A stretch of 64,000 bases of DNA from Torreya grandis. Its lineage: Eukaryota; Streptophyta; Pinopsida; Cupressales; Taxaceae. The DNA is taken from NCBI GenBank assembly GCA_037957365.1, contig JARHVA010001923.1:1480001-1544000 (forward strand), given 5' to 3'. The position numbers and the translations under genes were made by a program. Positions 48,121 through 59,104 of the stretch are shown one piece after another. Under the pieces are notes generated by a model that ran no database searches, was not told where the DNA came from, and saw nothing but the letters and a program-made list of their open reading frames with translations. Position 1 is the stretch's first letter, and each line of letters opens with the position of its first letter.

Positions 48121-49865
48121 GTAAAGGTAATCTTGCATGTAACCTCATGCTCTTAACACATTCCATTATTATTTTGTTCATCCTTTTAGACACCCCATTC
48201 TATTGTGGAGTTATTGGAACCATCATTTGCCTATGGATTCCATTTTTAGAACAATAATCAAAGAAATCATTACTACAATACTCACCTCCATTATCTGATC
48301 TAAGACATTTCAATTTGAGACCTGTTTCATTCTCAACCAAGGCTTTCCACTTCTTAAAAGTGTCAAATACATCAGATTTATTTTTAATACAATAAACCCA
48401 AAATTTCATAGTTACATCATAAATAAAATTGACATAATAATTGGAACACCAATAAAAGATTTGTGAGCTAGTCCCCATGCATCTGAATGTACAAACTCTA
48501 AATTATGCTCTTTCTTTGTGGGTCAAACTTTTAGGAACTTAACCTACTTCTATTTCCCATACACATAATTCTCACAGAAGTCTATATCTAGATATTTCAA
48601 TCTAGGAAAATAATCATTTAATATCTCCATGCCTTTATGGCTCACATGACCAAGATTGTAGTGCCACATAGTTGCATCTCTATCTACAGTAACTAAATTA
48701 CAAAAATCAACAGTACTAGTCAAATATAAAGTACCAACTTTCTTACCTCTTGAAATAACAAGAGATCCTTTGGTAACTTTCTAAGAATCTGTAGTAAACA
48801 TAATTTAACATCCTTCACTGCCCAATTTCCCCACTGAAACAAAATTCCATCTCAACATAGGCAGATGTCTAACATCTTTAAGTAGCCACATGTTCTCATT
48901 ATACATTTTCACGTAAATAGAACCTTTCCCTACTATCTCACATGGTTCATCATCACCAAGATATACATATCCTATATTATCTTGAACATAATAAAAAAAA
49001 TAATGCCTATGTGGCATGGCATGAAAATAAGCCCCTGAATTAAATACCCAAGACTTAGTAAAATTATCGAAAGAAAAAATTAAGGCATCTTGACTTGCTT
49101 TACTTAATGTCACATTTACCTCATTCATTTCCTCCTTATTTCCCTTCTTATCCCAAAGTGACAAAAAATCTTTCTTTGAGTGTCCACTTTTCCCACAATG
49201 GCAACATATCATCTTAGCTTTAGATCTCAATTTAGATCTACCTTTTGACTTTCCATGGTTTCTTTTACTCTTGTCCTTTTGCCTTCCTCTAGTATCAATA
49301 GACAAAGCATTACCTAAAGATGATTCACTAGTGCTTTTCCTTCACATCTCCTTGCTAAGATTACACCTACAACATCCTCAAATTTCAAGCTTCCCTTGGC
49401 AAAAACTGGATTACTCACAACCATAACCAAACTATCCTAACTATTTAGCAAAGAACATAAAATTAACAAAGCTCTAACTTCATCATCAAACTTAATTCCA
49501 ACTAAAGTGAGCATACTTACAACTATATTAAAATCATTTAAATGATTATTAATAGAATCATTCTCAAACATTTTCATATTAAACAATCTTTTCATAAGAA
49601 ATCTTTTATTTGAAGCTGAGGGTTTCTCATACAAATTTCCAAGCTTATCCATGAGATCCATTGTATTTGTTTGATATATGTCTTCCTATCAAGTAATGTC
49701 CAATCTACATCACTCATAACTATAGGTTGTCCTCCTTTCCCATCCAAGGGGATTTGGAGTTGATTCTGGTATAATTAATCTTCCATCTACATTTTCCATA
49801 GACCAAAATTCTTACCATCAAACTTTTCTAAATCTAATTTCTTCTCCCATATCTCCCACTCAAGC
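48121..49865 (-). pseudogene. gag-pol: Copia gag, protease and integrase core, minus strand (complex D)
   Basis: Downstream of the PBS-like site the minus strand reads gag: KFDGKNFGLWKM, LYEKPSASNKRFLMKRLF, DDEVRALLILCSL. The knuckle (CCHCGKSGHSKKDF, near 49.2 kb) has lost its last cysteine. Protease reads WVFNSGAYFHAMP, with the catalytic Asp now Asn. A pre-integrase segment with the typical H and C pattern lies near 48.5-48.75 kb. The integrase core follows (LKCLRSDNGGEYCS near 48.29 kb, ending at PITPQ). Gag motifs resemble those of element C, so both belong to related copia families. Stops and frameshifts are numerous. Confidence 0.82.
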
Positions 49866-49912
49866 TAATAAACTTTCTTATGATTTACCACTTTAGCTGA
49901 AACACCACCAAA

Positions 49913-49924
49913 GCTCTAATACCA
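49913..49924 (-). other. Primer-binding site, minus strand (complex D)
   Basis: On the minus strand TGGTATTAGAGC lies two bases after an LTR tail ending CCTAACA (49927). One base differs from the initiator tRNA-Met site. It fixes the orientation of the gag that follows. Confidence 0.8.
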
Positions 49925-49926
49925 GT

Positions 49927-50841
49927 TGTTAGGAATTAAGTGAATATAAACCAGATTTAATCCATCATAAAATCACATAACCATATTTTAAATGTGTGAA
50001 AATCATATTTAATTATGTGAAAAGAATTCCTTCAATCATAGTTTAAATGAAAGCATAAATGGAGAGAACAAAACCACCAATAAAACCAAATCTGAACATA
50101 GTCTTAACTTGTCCAATGTGACCACCATCATGGCCTTATAAAATTTTCTCCCTTGATCCTCTTCTTTTATTCTAAAGATCCACTTGTTTGGCAATGCACT
50201 CTTTCCATTAGCCTTACCAAATCCCATGTTTGGTTCTCCATGAGATATCTATGTTCCTCATCCATGGCTTGTTCCCATTTCACCCTGGCATCTACCTGCA
50301 TTGCTTCTTCATAGCACTTTGATTCTCTATTGTCAGTGAGTAACAAATAATTCAACTAAGGAAAAAAAACATCTAGGTTATTTTCTTACCCTAGAAGATC
50401 TTCTTACCATAAGATTTTGGGGTCCTTGTGTAGAATATTCCTAAACTAATTCATTAGATACTTTGTTATCTTTAATGTCATCCAAAATTATGTACTCATT
50501 ATGTTCTTATTCTTGTTCTTGCAACTGATCCTTATACATGAATTTCTCATTAAAGACTACATCTCTAGACTAAAATATTTTATTATCTTTAATGCTTCAT
50601 AAATGAAAACCAAAGTCATCCTCACCATATCTAACAAAGGTGCATTTCTCTGATTTGGCCTCTAACTTGGTCCTATTTTCTTTCTTGATGGGGGAAAAAT
50701 CCTCACATCTAAAGACTCTAAGAAAAGAATAATTAACATTCTTACCAGACCAAGCTTGTTCAGTAATGCCTCCATCCAAAGGCATAGAAGGTCTTCTGTT
50801 AATCAGATATACTATTGTGCTAACTACTTCTACCCAAAACT
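49927..50841 (-). pseudogene. Copia integrase C-end / RT N-end fused to LTR tail, copy 2
   Basis: From 50841 downward the minus strand reads FWVEVVSTIVYLINRRPS, MPLDGGITEQAWSGK, FLRVFRCEDFSPIKKENRTK and KCTFVRYGEDDFGFHL, the integrase C-terminal region. Then come the RT N-end (CYEEAMQVDARVKWEQAMDE, LPNKWIFRIKEEDQG, KFYKAMMVV) and, from about 50120, the LTR tail to 49927. It duplicates 47217-48120, including the RT-LTR junction, so that fusion existed before the duplication. Confidence 0.75.
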
Positions 50842-50842
50842 A

Positions 50843-51728
50843 TATAAGTCTAGGATGGTGGTCAAGGGGTTTGCACAAAAATTAGGTATTGATTTTGATT
50901 AGTTTTTCTCTCCTATTGTAAAAATGACTTTTATTAGGACTATTATTGGTTTAGTTTTAGTTGATGATTTGCACTTAGAACAATTAGATGTGAAAACTAC
51001 TTTTATTCATGGTGATTTGGATGAAGAGTTGTATATGAATCATTCATAGGGATATGAATTCAAAGAAAATAATAACTTTATGTGCATACTAATGAAGATA
51101 TTGTGTTGCTTGAAATAAGCTCCATGGAAATGGTATAAGAAATTTGATTATTTTATGTTGGAACAAGAATATCAAAGGTGTAATTTTGACCATTGCATGT
51201 ACATCAAACATTTTGATGATGGTTCCTTTATTATTTTATGATTATATGTGGATGACATGTTAGTTGTAGGAAATAACATAAAACATATTCATATGCTCAA
51301 GAAACAACTTAGTGACTCATTTTATATGAAGAATTTGGGTGTTGAAAAGCAAATCTTTGGTATGAGGATTACTCATGATAGAAAAGAGAGGAAACTAGTT
51401 TTATCCCAATAAAAGTGTGTGAAGAAAGTCTTGGAAAGGTTTAGCATGTTTGATGCTAAATTTGTTGGTACTCCTTTCATAAGCCACTTTAGATTATCAA
51501 AAGAGCATTGTCCCAAGATAGAAGTTGAAAATCTTAAGATATCCAAGGTACCTTACTCATCGATAGTTTGAAACTTGATGTATGCCATGGTTTGTACTAG
51601 GCTAGATATTTATAAAGTAGTGGAAGTTGTGAGTAGGTATATGAGTGATCCTAGTTATGAGCATTGGCAAGTAGTGAAATGAATTCTTCAGTATTTAAGA
51701 GGAACTATATATTTTTCATTATGTTATG
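50843..51728 (+). pseudogene. Copia RT core and RNase H start, plus strand (complex D)
   Basis: Beginning at the RMVVKGFAQKLGIDFD codons, one frame reads LEQLDVKTTFIHGDLDEELY, CLK-APWKWYKKF, the intact catalytic LYVDD (YVDD at 51245-51256), LGVEKQIFGMRI, KCVKKVLERF and SRYMSDPSYEHW, to the RNase H segment LQYLRGTIYFSLCYGG. There is no frameshift, only stops (for example TAA 51116-51118, replacing the invariant Gln of the LKQAPR motif). It starts within RT where the two minus-strand copies stop, on the opposite strand, and ends fused to the last 40 bases of an LTR. Confidence 0.85.
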
Positions 51729-51781
51729 GTGGATTAAATATAGTTTATATTCACTTAATTCCTAACAACTAGTATCAGAGC
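51724..51781 (+). other. LTR tail and primer-binding site, plus strand (complex D)
   Basis: Positions 51724-51767 are the plus-orientation LTR tail ending CCTAACA. TAGTATCAGAGC at 51770-51781 follows, an initiator tRNA-Met site with one G-to-A change. Its inverted partner is at 47217-47260. Confidence 0.8.
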
Positions 51782-51796
51782 AATCATAGAACACCA

Positions 51797-52239
51797 TAAT
51801 CTCCATGAGAGTGCATTCATATAACACCATACAATCAATCTACCATATGATTGTCATACCAGCCAAGGTACACATATAGGTACCTCATGATGGTATCATG
51901 ATAGATGAGAAGTATTAATGGTGTTTTAGACCCTATGAGATGTGAGGAGTGTATTTGGAGGCATTGGAATAAATCTAGAGTCTATTGGTGGTCAAGATAA
52001 TGAACACATTGTCCCATTTTCCTCATTGCTTGTATATGAAATCTCCACCTACAAGTGGCATTGATAGAGATTTAAAAGTGCTTGTATAGAGAGCATGAGA
52101 TAGGTTGAGAATTTTTTTGATGACATAGCATGTGGTGAAGCATAAAAAACATTATTTAAGGTCTGAGATTGACAAAATAAGAAGTGAGAATCTCCCTAAG
52201 ACCTAATGAATATATTTATGGCTTCAATCCCCAAAATGA
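51797..52239. repeat. Right 0.44 kb flanking direct repeat of complex D
   Basis: It is the counterpart of 46781-47216 in the same orientation, beginning TAATCTCCATGAGAGTGC about 15 bases after the PBS-like site. Confidence 0.8.
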
Positions 52240-54013
52240 GAAAACAAAACACCTGTTGGTTTTATGGATAGAATATAACATGGTTTCAAAGACTTAAAAT
52301 GACTCTAAATGATCCAACCTTGCAGCCTATAGAATGGAGAAGAGATATAAAAAGTTTGAAGGCTAGAAAGTTAGTGGAATGTAATAATTTGAAAGCTCAA
52401 AGTTTCCTTTTTAGACACTAAACTCAGACAATAATATCTACAGGGATTGAGTCCTTAAGTAACTTTATTTTCCAAGTTGGTAGTCAAAAGCATGATTTCA
52501 TGTTTAAATAATATTAATAGGTGAAAACACATTTCAAGGAGAAAAAATGTCACCTAAATATAATGATGCATTTCATTTTATTTCCTATACACACCTTCAA
52601 TCTATACACAGGCCTGGGTAAGCACCTACAACCAACCAAGGGTGAAAGTTTGAAAAGGTGTTTTACTCATAGTAAACCTAGGTGAATAGTAACCTAAAGT
52701 ATAGTATGAAAAATTTTGAACTTGGAAACCAAAAATGAGAGGTTATAATATTAATTTTTGATCAAAGAAACACCTTCATATGTCCTTCCCATGAAAATAA
52801 GCACCTACAACTGATTGTGAGTTCTATGTCATACATGAGAAGGAATTAGGCATAAAAACATCAATATTAGTATATGTAATGTGATTATAATTGTATAAAG
52901 AGGTCCAAATGTGTTGTTTATCCTTTTAAAGAATAATATTCACATATAGGATGTCATTCTCCCCAACATAGTTGACTGTGTTTAACTGAAACAACATGTG
53001 AGCTTGTTTGATAGTATAAGCATTAAAAGTGTATATGAAAGTGAAAAATGGGTAAAAATAGGTGTGAAATTAAAATAATGGACTATATAAATGTTTAACA
53101 CACTTATTTAAATCTTTATTCATTAAATATAACCTATAAGTGTCTCCTCTAAAAGTAAAACATAGTCAGGCAGGGTAACAAAGTCTTATCTAGACAAGCA
53201 GTATGAGGGACATGTGAGAGGTGGGAAGGATGAATGAAGAATAAAAAAACATTCATCAAAAATATAAAAATATAATTAAACTATAATTATGTAAAAAAAA
53301 ATCAAATAAATTAGCTTTAAACAAGCAAGGAATAGTCCACATCTTGGAACCTTGCACAATCTTCCTTCTCTAGAAGTCTATTTGGTTTTTTTGAAGAATT
53401 AGCAGGTCATATGACCTAAAAAAGAGCTAAATTTTTATATAGATAATATATATGACATTTAGAATATATTAAAATGAAAAAATTTCCTAGATAAATAGGG
53501 GAATTTCCCTCTATTTTGTCTGAAATAGAGGGCACTCCCCTCAATGCAAACCCTATAGATTTAGAGAATAAGAACAAAAGGGTAGAATAAAAGTTGATTG
53601 GAAACTAAAGAAATGTGTATGGGGTTTAAAAAATATAGGGTAACATTAAATATATATCATAAAGGGGAGAATACTTACATGTATGTCTAAACCCTTAGGA
53701 GTTATAGTCAAGCCCACTAGGCATGCTTATGCCTATAGTCCAAATTAAGGGTCACTTCCAATTGTAAGATGAGTTGATTATTAAAATGGTTTATGTCATG
53801 TTTTTAGATCCATTAAAAATGTTTTAAATATATTGGAATTGGAATGAAAATAATCTCATTTTAATGGCCTAGACCACATGGGTTATAGTCAGGCCTACTA
53901 ATCAAATTTTCTAAGCCAAAGCCAAATAGAGAGTCAGACTTATTTATAAATTTAAGGGAACAATAAAATGGATTTAAACATGTTCCTAAGGTAACATGAT
54001 ATGTTTAAAATCC
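52240..54013. other. AT-rich intergenic DNA between D and E
   Basis: No conserved frame is seen. A block with TTATAGTCAAGCCCACTAGG near 53702 recurs in degraded form as TTATAGTCAGGCCTACTAAT near 53883, suggesting a remnant tandem repeat of about 181 bases. The rest shows nothing recognisable. Confidence 0.5.
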
Positions 54014-54018
54014 ATTTG

Positions 54019-54271
54019 TGTTAGGTTATTTACTAAGGTAATTTATGTTGGTTAGTTGCCTTAACCACTTTGGTTAAGAGGTTAGTTGTTTGTTCGGTCT
54101 TTGCTATTTCATGCAAGCCGACGTAGGTTAGTTTTCCTATACCCATCTCATGCTTCATGGGTATTTCATTTGTTTGCCTATTTAATAGGCCTTCATAATT
54201 GGTTGAATACATTGAATAGTGCTCTGCTATTGTCAATCTCATTTTCTCTCTGTGTTTTGTTTAATCTAATA
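54019..54271 (+). repeat. Element E 5' LTR (253 bp)
   Basis: It begins TGTTAGGTTATTTAC and ends TTTAATCTAATA, directly before the primer site. Compared with the 3' LTR it lacks 23 bases between two TTA triplets near its start (TGTTA...TTAGG), which looks like a short-repeat deletion after insertion. Confidence 0.9.
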
Positions 54272-54283
54272 TGGTATCAGAGC
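54272..54283 (+). other. Primer-binding site, initiator tRNA-Met (element E)
   Basis: A perfect TGGTATCAGAGC immediately follows the 5' LTR. Confidence 0.93.
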
Positions 54284-55111
54284 CCATGGTTTGTAAAACT
54301 TGAGTGGAGGTCTATGGAAGCCAAAGAGAGGTCAGTGTCTTGCCAGGGAGGAGCTTCAGGTGCTTAGTGGAGAACTTTAGAGAGAGAAAGCATCACGGGA
54401 TTTAGAAAACTCAACCAAAAGGTCTAAAAATTGCTAGGAATCATCAGAAGGCTAAATAAGACCAAAAGGAAGCGAAAATAGGCTGTTTTAGAGGCTCAGA
54501 AGCCTCTGTTGAATTTTTCTATGCAAGGGCACCGTACGAATCCGAGAAAATTAGAAAAATTCATTTCTTCATCTTTTTCAATGAAACAAAAGCCTAAATT
54601 GTGAGTTAAATCAAAACTAAGACACTTGTGAAAATGGTTTGCAATTTAGGTGAGAAACGGGCTCAGAATCTTTGCCTGAAGTTTTAGAGGTAGGCCAATT
54701 TTATGATTGGCTGAATTTTTTATAAAATTTTTAGCCTAAAGTTTTAATATTTCAATTATTTTTGATTTTTTTAATTGAAATAAATAAAAACTTTAGCCAA
54801 TAAGGGTTATTGGGGACCTATCACTGACTAATAATCATGGAAGCATCTAGGAAGCTACAAATTTCACCATTTTTTGGGTTTTTTATCTGGATGTCAATGG
54901 AGAAAGAATTTTTTAAATTGGAATTGTAGTTTTCCTAATTTAATTGTTTCAGTGGTAGAATTTTTTGTGATCTTGCAAATGGTATTGAGTTTGTTGTTGA
55001 AAATGGATAGATTTATTTAGTGTCAATATAGAATCAGTGTGTAGAAGGAATTTTAAAAAAAAGTCATTATAGTTTTTTTGATTTTATCATTTTCATGAAA
55101 AACTAGGTAAA
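54284..55111 (+). other. Untranslated leader of element E
   Basis: About 830 bases lie between the primer site and the gag start without a conserved frame. The first 80 bases include purine-rich GAGAGAGAAAG. It is probably the packaging and leader region. Confidence 0.55.
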
Positions 55112-55870
55112 ATGGATAGTATTCAACACCTGTTACTACCAGATTCTCAAAAATTAACTGGCAAGAACTTTAGTTTGTGGAGTCACAAGGTTTTGACAAT
55201 ATGTGAATATATGAATATTGATTAAATAATGCTCGATAAAGAGCAAAGGCCTGCCACTACTACCAATGACTATGATAAACATCATCGTGAGGCTCTCATG
55301 TTGTTAAAATTGTTAGTAGCAGATAATCTAATCTCAGAGGTCAGAAATGTGACTATAGCATCAGATTTATGGAAAACTTTATCTTCAAAATATCAGGCTT
55401 TTAAAGCCGATAGAGTGTTGTATTTGAAGAATTTGTTGTTTTCCACTAAGATGTAGGAAGGTGGCTCCATTTTGAGTTTTTGTTGTAGATCAAGGACATC
55501 AATGACCAGTTGGAAGCAGTATAGAAACCTATTGATGAGCAAGATTTGATTGCTCTTGTTATGCAAAATCTTCTACCATCATTTGAGTCATTTATGGAGT
55601 CCTTGCACATGATTGTTGAGATGCAGACTTTGGATTTTGAAACATTGTCTACATTGCTATTGCAAAAGGAGAGACGATAGGAGCAGGTAGTGTTGTCTAC
55701 ATCCACTTCCATAGAGAGTGCATTCTTTAACAAGGAAAAGGGTAAGCAGTTTGGTAAAAATAGCTATCCATCAGAATCTTCACAAGTAAGTGGTAATAAG
55801 AGATCTACATGGAAAATTTTTATTGTAATAAACCTAGTCACCTTAAGAAAGATTGCAGGAATAGACAATA
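55112..55870 (+). pseudogene. gag: Ty1/copia gag (element E)
   Basis: ATG 55112 begins MDSIQHLLLPDSQKLTGKNF and continues with SLWSHKVLTICEYM, the copia gag start. ALMLLKLLVADNLISEV, DLWKTLSSKYQAFKADRVLY and LKNLLFSTKM follow to TAG 55454. After a frameshift near 55487 the domain goes on (INDQLEAV, MQNLLPSFESFMESL, LDFETLSTLLLQKERR). The zinc knuckle is degenerate: FYCNKPSHLKKDCRN (near 55820-55865) keeps two of the cysteines and the histidine. Stops fall mainly at Gln positions. Confidence 0.85.
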
Positions 55871-55871
55871 G

Positions 55872-57505
55872 GATATGGCTAACCCCAGAAAGAAAGCTCA
55901 TCATGTGAATGTAACTAAAGGTGAAGGTGAGGAATCACCAAATTTTGCTTTCATGGCTTCTAGTGGTAATTTTGTGGTGGATCAAGCTTGGTACTTTGAT
56001 TCAGGGGCATCTCACCATTATACATGCCATAAGGACTGGTATGTGGATTTTGTTGAAGATAACAGTAGTAATGAATATGTATCTTTGGGAGATGGTACAA
56101 CATATTTTGTGAAATGATTTGGTAATGTTCATAAAAGTTTTGATGGTATAGTAAATTATACATTCAAGAATGTTAGGTATGTACCGGATATGAACAAAAA
56201 TCTTCTTTCAATTAGTGAGATCACCTCAAAATCTAATTTTGTTGTAAAATTTCAAGAACAACAATGTTTAGTCACCACTAAAGATAACAAGATTATTACT
56301 ACTGGGATCGATGAGAAAGGCTTGTATAAGCTTGCAAATCCAATCAAAGAAAAGGAAAGTGCACTTGCAGTGGTTGATAGCATAAGTTCACTATGGCATG
56401 AAAGGTATGGGCATTTGAATTTTTAGTATTTGACTACATTGAGTAAGACTAAGATGGTTAAGGGGATTCCTTCTATTCGACATAGTCATCATGTATGTAT
56501 TGGATGTCAGTTGGGGAAGCAAGTTAGACATTCATTTGATGTTGGTAAAGCTTTGAGAGCAAAGGGAGTATTGGATTTGGTACATGTGGATTTGCATGGT
56601 CTAATGCAGACACCTACCCTTTTTGGTGCCCGTATTTCATGTTACTGGTTGATGATTTCTCTAGGAAAAAGTGGGTATACTTTCTAGTGAATAAATCTAA
56701 TTATTTTTCTAACTTTCTTACTTGGAAAGCTATGATTGAAAAATAGGCAGGATAGCCAATGAAATCTCTTAGAATGGATAATGGGGGTGAGTTCATCTCA
56801 AAATAGTTCAAGGAGTTTTGTGCCACTGAAGGCATACATAGACAATACACTACACCTTACACGCAAAATGGAGTTGTGGAAAGGTGTAATAGGATGGTGA
56901 TGGACATGGCTCACTGTATGGTCCAAAGCAAAAATGTCCCATATAGGTATTGGGTAGAAGCAGTGAATACAATAGTATACATCCTCAACATAATTCCTAT
57001 AAAAGCTTTAGAGAATATGACTCCAGAGGAGGCTTGGTCAGGTCAAACTCTAGATGTAAGTGATTTTAGAATTTTTGGTTGTGTAGCTTTTGCAGTTATT
57101 CCTAGTCAAAAGAGAAGAAATTTGGATGCAAAAAGCAAAGCATACATGTTTGTTGGATACAGTGATCAATCAAAGGCCTACAGATTACTTGATGTTTCTA
57201 CTAACAAAGTTGTGGTAAATAGAGATGTCATAGTAAATGAATAAATGCCATACTTCACAATAACTGGTCAAGTTTTAGCTATTGAGTCATTGTTATCTAA
57301 TGATTTAATTATTTGTTATAATGTGAAAAGTGAGCAAGATTCTTGCTCATCAGTGGAATCACATTCTAGGGAGGGAATTGATACAGGTCATTATGAGGTT
57401 CTAGCAGAACAACCAAAGAAGCCAAAGTGGTATATTACCACAATTGAAGCACTAAAAGGAGACTTGCCACAAGGTATGGAAGGTAGAAGATTGAGATCAG
57501 GAAAT
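55872..57505 (+). pseudogene. pol: Copia protease and integrase (element E)
   Basis: Protease: WYFDSGASHHYT, with catalytic DSG intact (Asp codon 55998-56000). GAG-pre-integrase: LWHERYGHLNF with HHVCIGCQLGKQ (HHCC type, about 56395-56510). Integrase core: LDLVHVDLHGL (about 56570), a frameshift near 56632, VDDFSRKKWVYF, SLRMDNGGEFIS (about 56765) and YTQNGVVERCNRM, so the D, D and E residues are all still present. The C-terminal part reads YWVEAVNTIVYILN, EEAWSGQTLDVSDFRIFGCV and YMFVGYSDQSKAYRL. TAG stops occur at about 56424, 56743, 56752 and 56805. Confidence 0.9.
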
Positions 57506-59100
57506 TAGTTTGGTAATAAAGGTGAGCATGTCAATCTGGTTCTAACAACTGCTATTTCACAAGTATTTGAGCCTACTTCTTTTTTAGAGGCCAAAGGGAA
57601 GTCTGAGTGGGAATTAGCTATGCAATTGGAATATGATTCCTTGATGAAAAATAAGACTTTGAAGTTGATGGAACTACCACTAGGAAAGAAATCCATTGGT
57701 TGTAAGTGGAATTATAAGGTAAAATACAAAGCAGATGGTTCCTTGGAAAAACACAAAGCTAGAATTATTGAAAAAGGTTATGCACAAGAGGAAGGGGTTG
57801 ATTATGAGGAGAATTTTGCTCCAACCACCAAGATGGTAAATTTTCATTTGATTATTGCTATTACTGCTCAGTTTGGATGGCAGGTGCACCAAATGGATGT
57901 AAAGAGTGCTTTCTTGAATGGAGATCTAGAGGAGGAAGTCTACATGGTTCAGCCATAGGGTTTTCAAGTTCCTGGTAAGGAACATCTTGTTTGTAGGTTG
58001 GTCAAGTCCTTGTATGGACTTAAGTAGGCTCTTCGAGCTTGGTATACAAAAATAGACTCATATCTTAGGGAGTCAGGTTTCAAAAGGTGTAACTCAGAAC
58101 CAACTCTCCATGTAAAGGTGTTTGGTGATGATATCTTGATTCTCATTATATATGTTGATGATATAGCCATCACTAGGAGTAGTACTAGTCTCATTCAACA
58201 AATGAAAGCTGATTTTTGTTATACTTTTGACATGACAGACTTAAGACTACTGAAATACTATTTAGGTGTTGAGTTTTGGCAAAGTGGTAATACTGTATTT
58301 GTGCCATAGAATAAGTATGCCAATTCATTGCTAGAAAGGTTTAGAATGATGGATTGTAATCCAACTCACACACCTATGGAAGTAGGAGCTAAAATTTCAA
58401 TAGACACTAATTCACCTCTGGTTAATGAAATAGTGTATCGGCAGCTAGTGGGTAGTCTCATTTACCTCACTACAACTAGACCGAATATTTGTTTTGCAGT
58501 GAGTTTTCTATCTCGCTTCATGTCTAAACCATAGGAAGTCCATTGGTTAGCTAAAAAATGAGTATTAAGATATGTCAAAGGTACTCTTGACTTTGGCATA
58601 CTATATAAAGTCTGTAGATTTTGAACTTTTAGGATATTCTAGTTTTGATTGGGCAGGTTCAGTTGATTCATGAATCTACAACATGGTATGTTTTCACTTT
58701 TGGTTTAGGAGTTTTCTCATGATAGAGCAAACTACAAACTAAAGTGGCATTATCTTCAATAGAATAATAGTATAAAGTTATGGTTAGTTTAGGTTGTAAA
58801 ACCATGTGGATAAAGAAAATTTTGGAGGATCTTCAGTTTGAGTTATCAAAGCCTACTCCAATTTTCTGACAACCAAAGTGTTTTGAACATGGTGAAGAAT
58901 CCAATATTTCATGCCAGGACCAAACACATTGAGGTTCACCATCATTACATTTGATAGTTGGTTACAAATGAAGACATCATTCTCTTCTACTACCCCACTA
59001 TAGAGCAGGCAGCTGATATAATGACCAAACCACTTGGTACAAACAAGTTCATAAAATTTAGAGATAAACTTGGTCTTGTTTCTGGTTTAGTCATTAAGGG
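57506..59100 (+). pseudogene. pol: Copia reverse transcriptase and RNase H (element E)
   Basis: RT opens near 57595 with KSEWELAMQLEYDSLMKNKT. KSIGCKWNYKVKYKADGSLE, KHKARIIEKGYAQEEGVDYE and QMDVKSAFLNGDLEEEVYM follow, then P-GFQVPGKE, SLYGLK-ALRAWY, the catalytic IYVDDIAI (YVDD 58151-58162 intact), YYLGVEFW and YRQLVGSLIYLTTTRPNICF. RNase H is fragmentary (VLRYVKGTLDFGILY, then scrambled) and regains form at NQSVLNMVKNPIFHARTKHI and PTIEQAADIMTKPL near 58.98 kb. Stops include TAG 58025-58027 in place of the invariant Gln of the LKQAPRAWY motif. Confidence 0.9.
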
Positions 59101-59104
59101 AGGG
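59096..59104 (+). other. Polypurine tract of element E
   Basis: AAGGGAGGG lies immediately before TGTTATC, the start of the 3' LTR. Confidence 0.85.

Larger units (their letters stand above)
46781..52239. mobile_element. Complex D: rearranged, partly inverted Ty1/copia locus
   Basis: A 4.55 kb core (47217-51767) has 44-bp inverted ends (about 42 of 44 matching) that are copia LTR 3' tails ending CCTAACA. It is bracketed by 0.44 kb direct repeats (46781-47216 and 51797-52239). Inside, 47217-50841 reads as copia on the minus strand, with a 0.9 kb segment present twice. From 50843 to 51767, copia RT and RNase H read on the plus strand. PBS-like sequences follow two of the three LTR tails. The parts belong to one subfamily, so this looks like one or two elements rearranged by autointegration, template switching or recombination rather than several independent insertions. 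Confidence 0.75.

Noticed and set aside
47217..51767. DNA transposon with 44-bp terminal inverted repeats
   Set aside because: The inverted ends are LTR 3' tails (ending CCTAACA) followed by copia primer-binding sites. The inside is copia gag-pol on both strands, with no transposase.
55446..58560. Fungal RIP as the cause of the TAG-rich decay
   Set aside because: All elements are plant families and the changes fit CHG-context deamination. RIP would leave a CA-to-TA bias throughout and is restricted to fungi.
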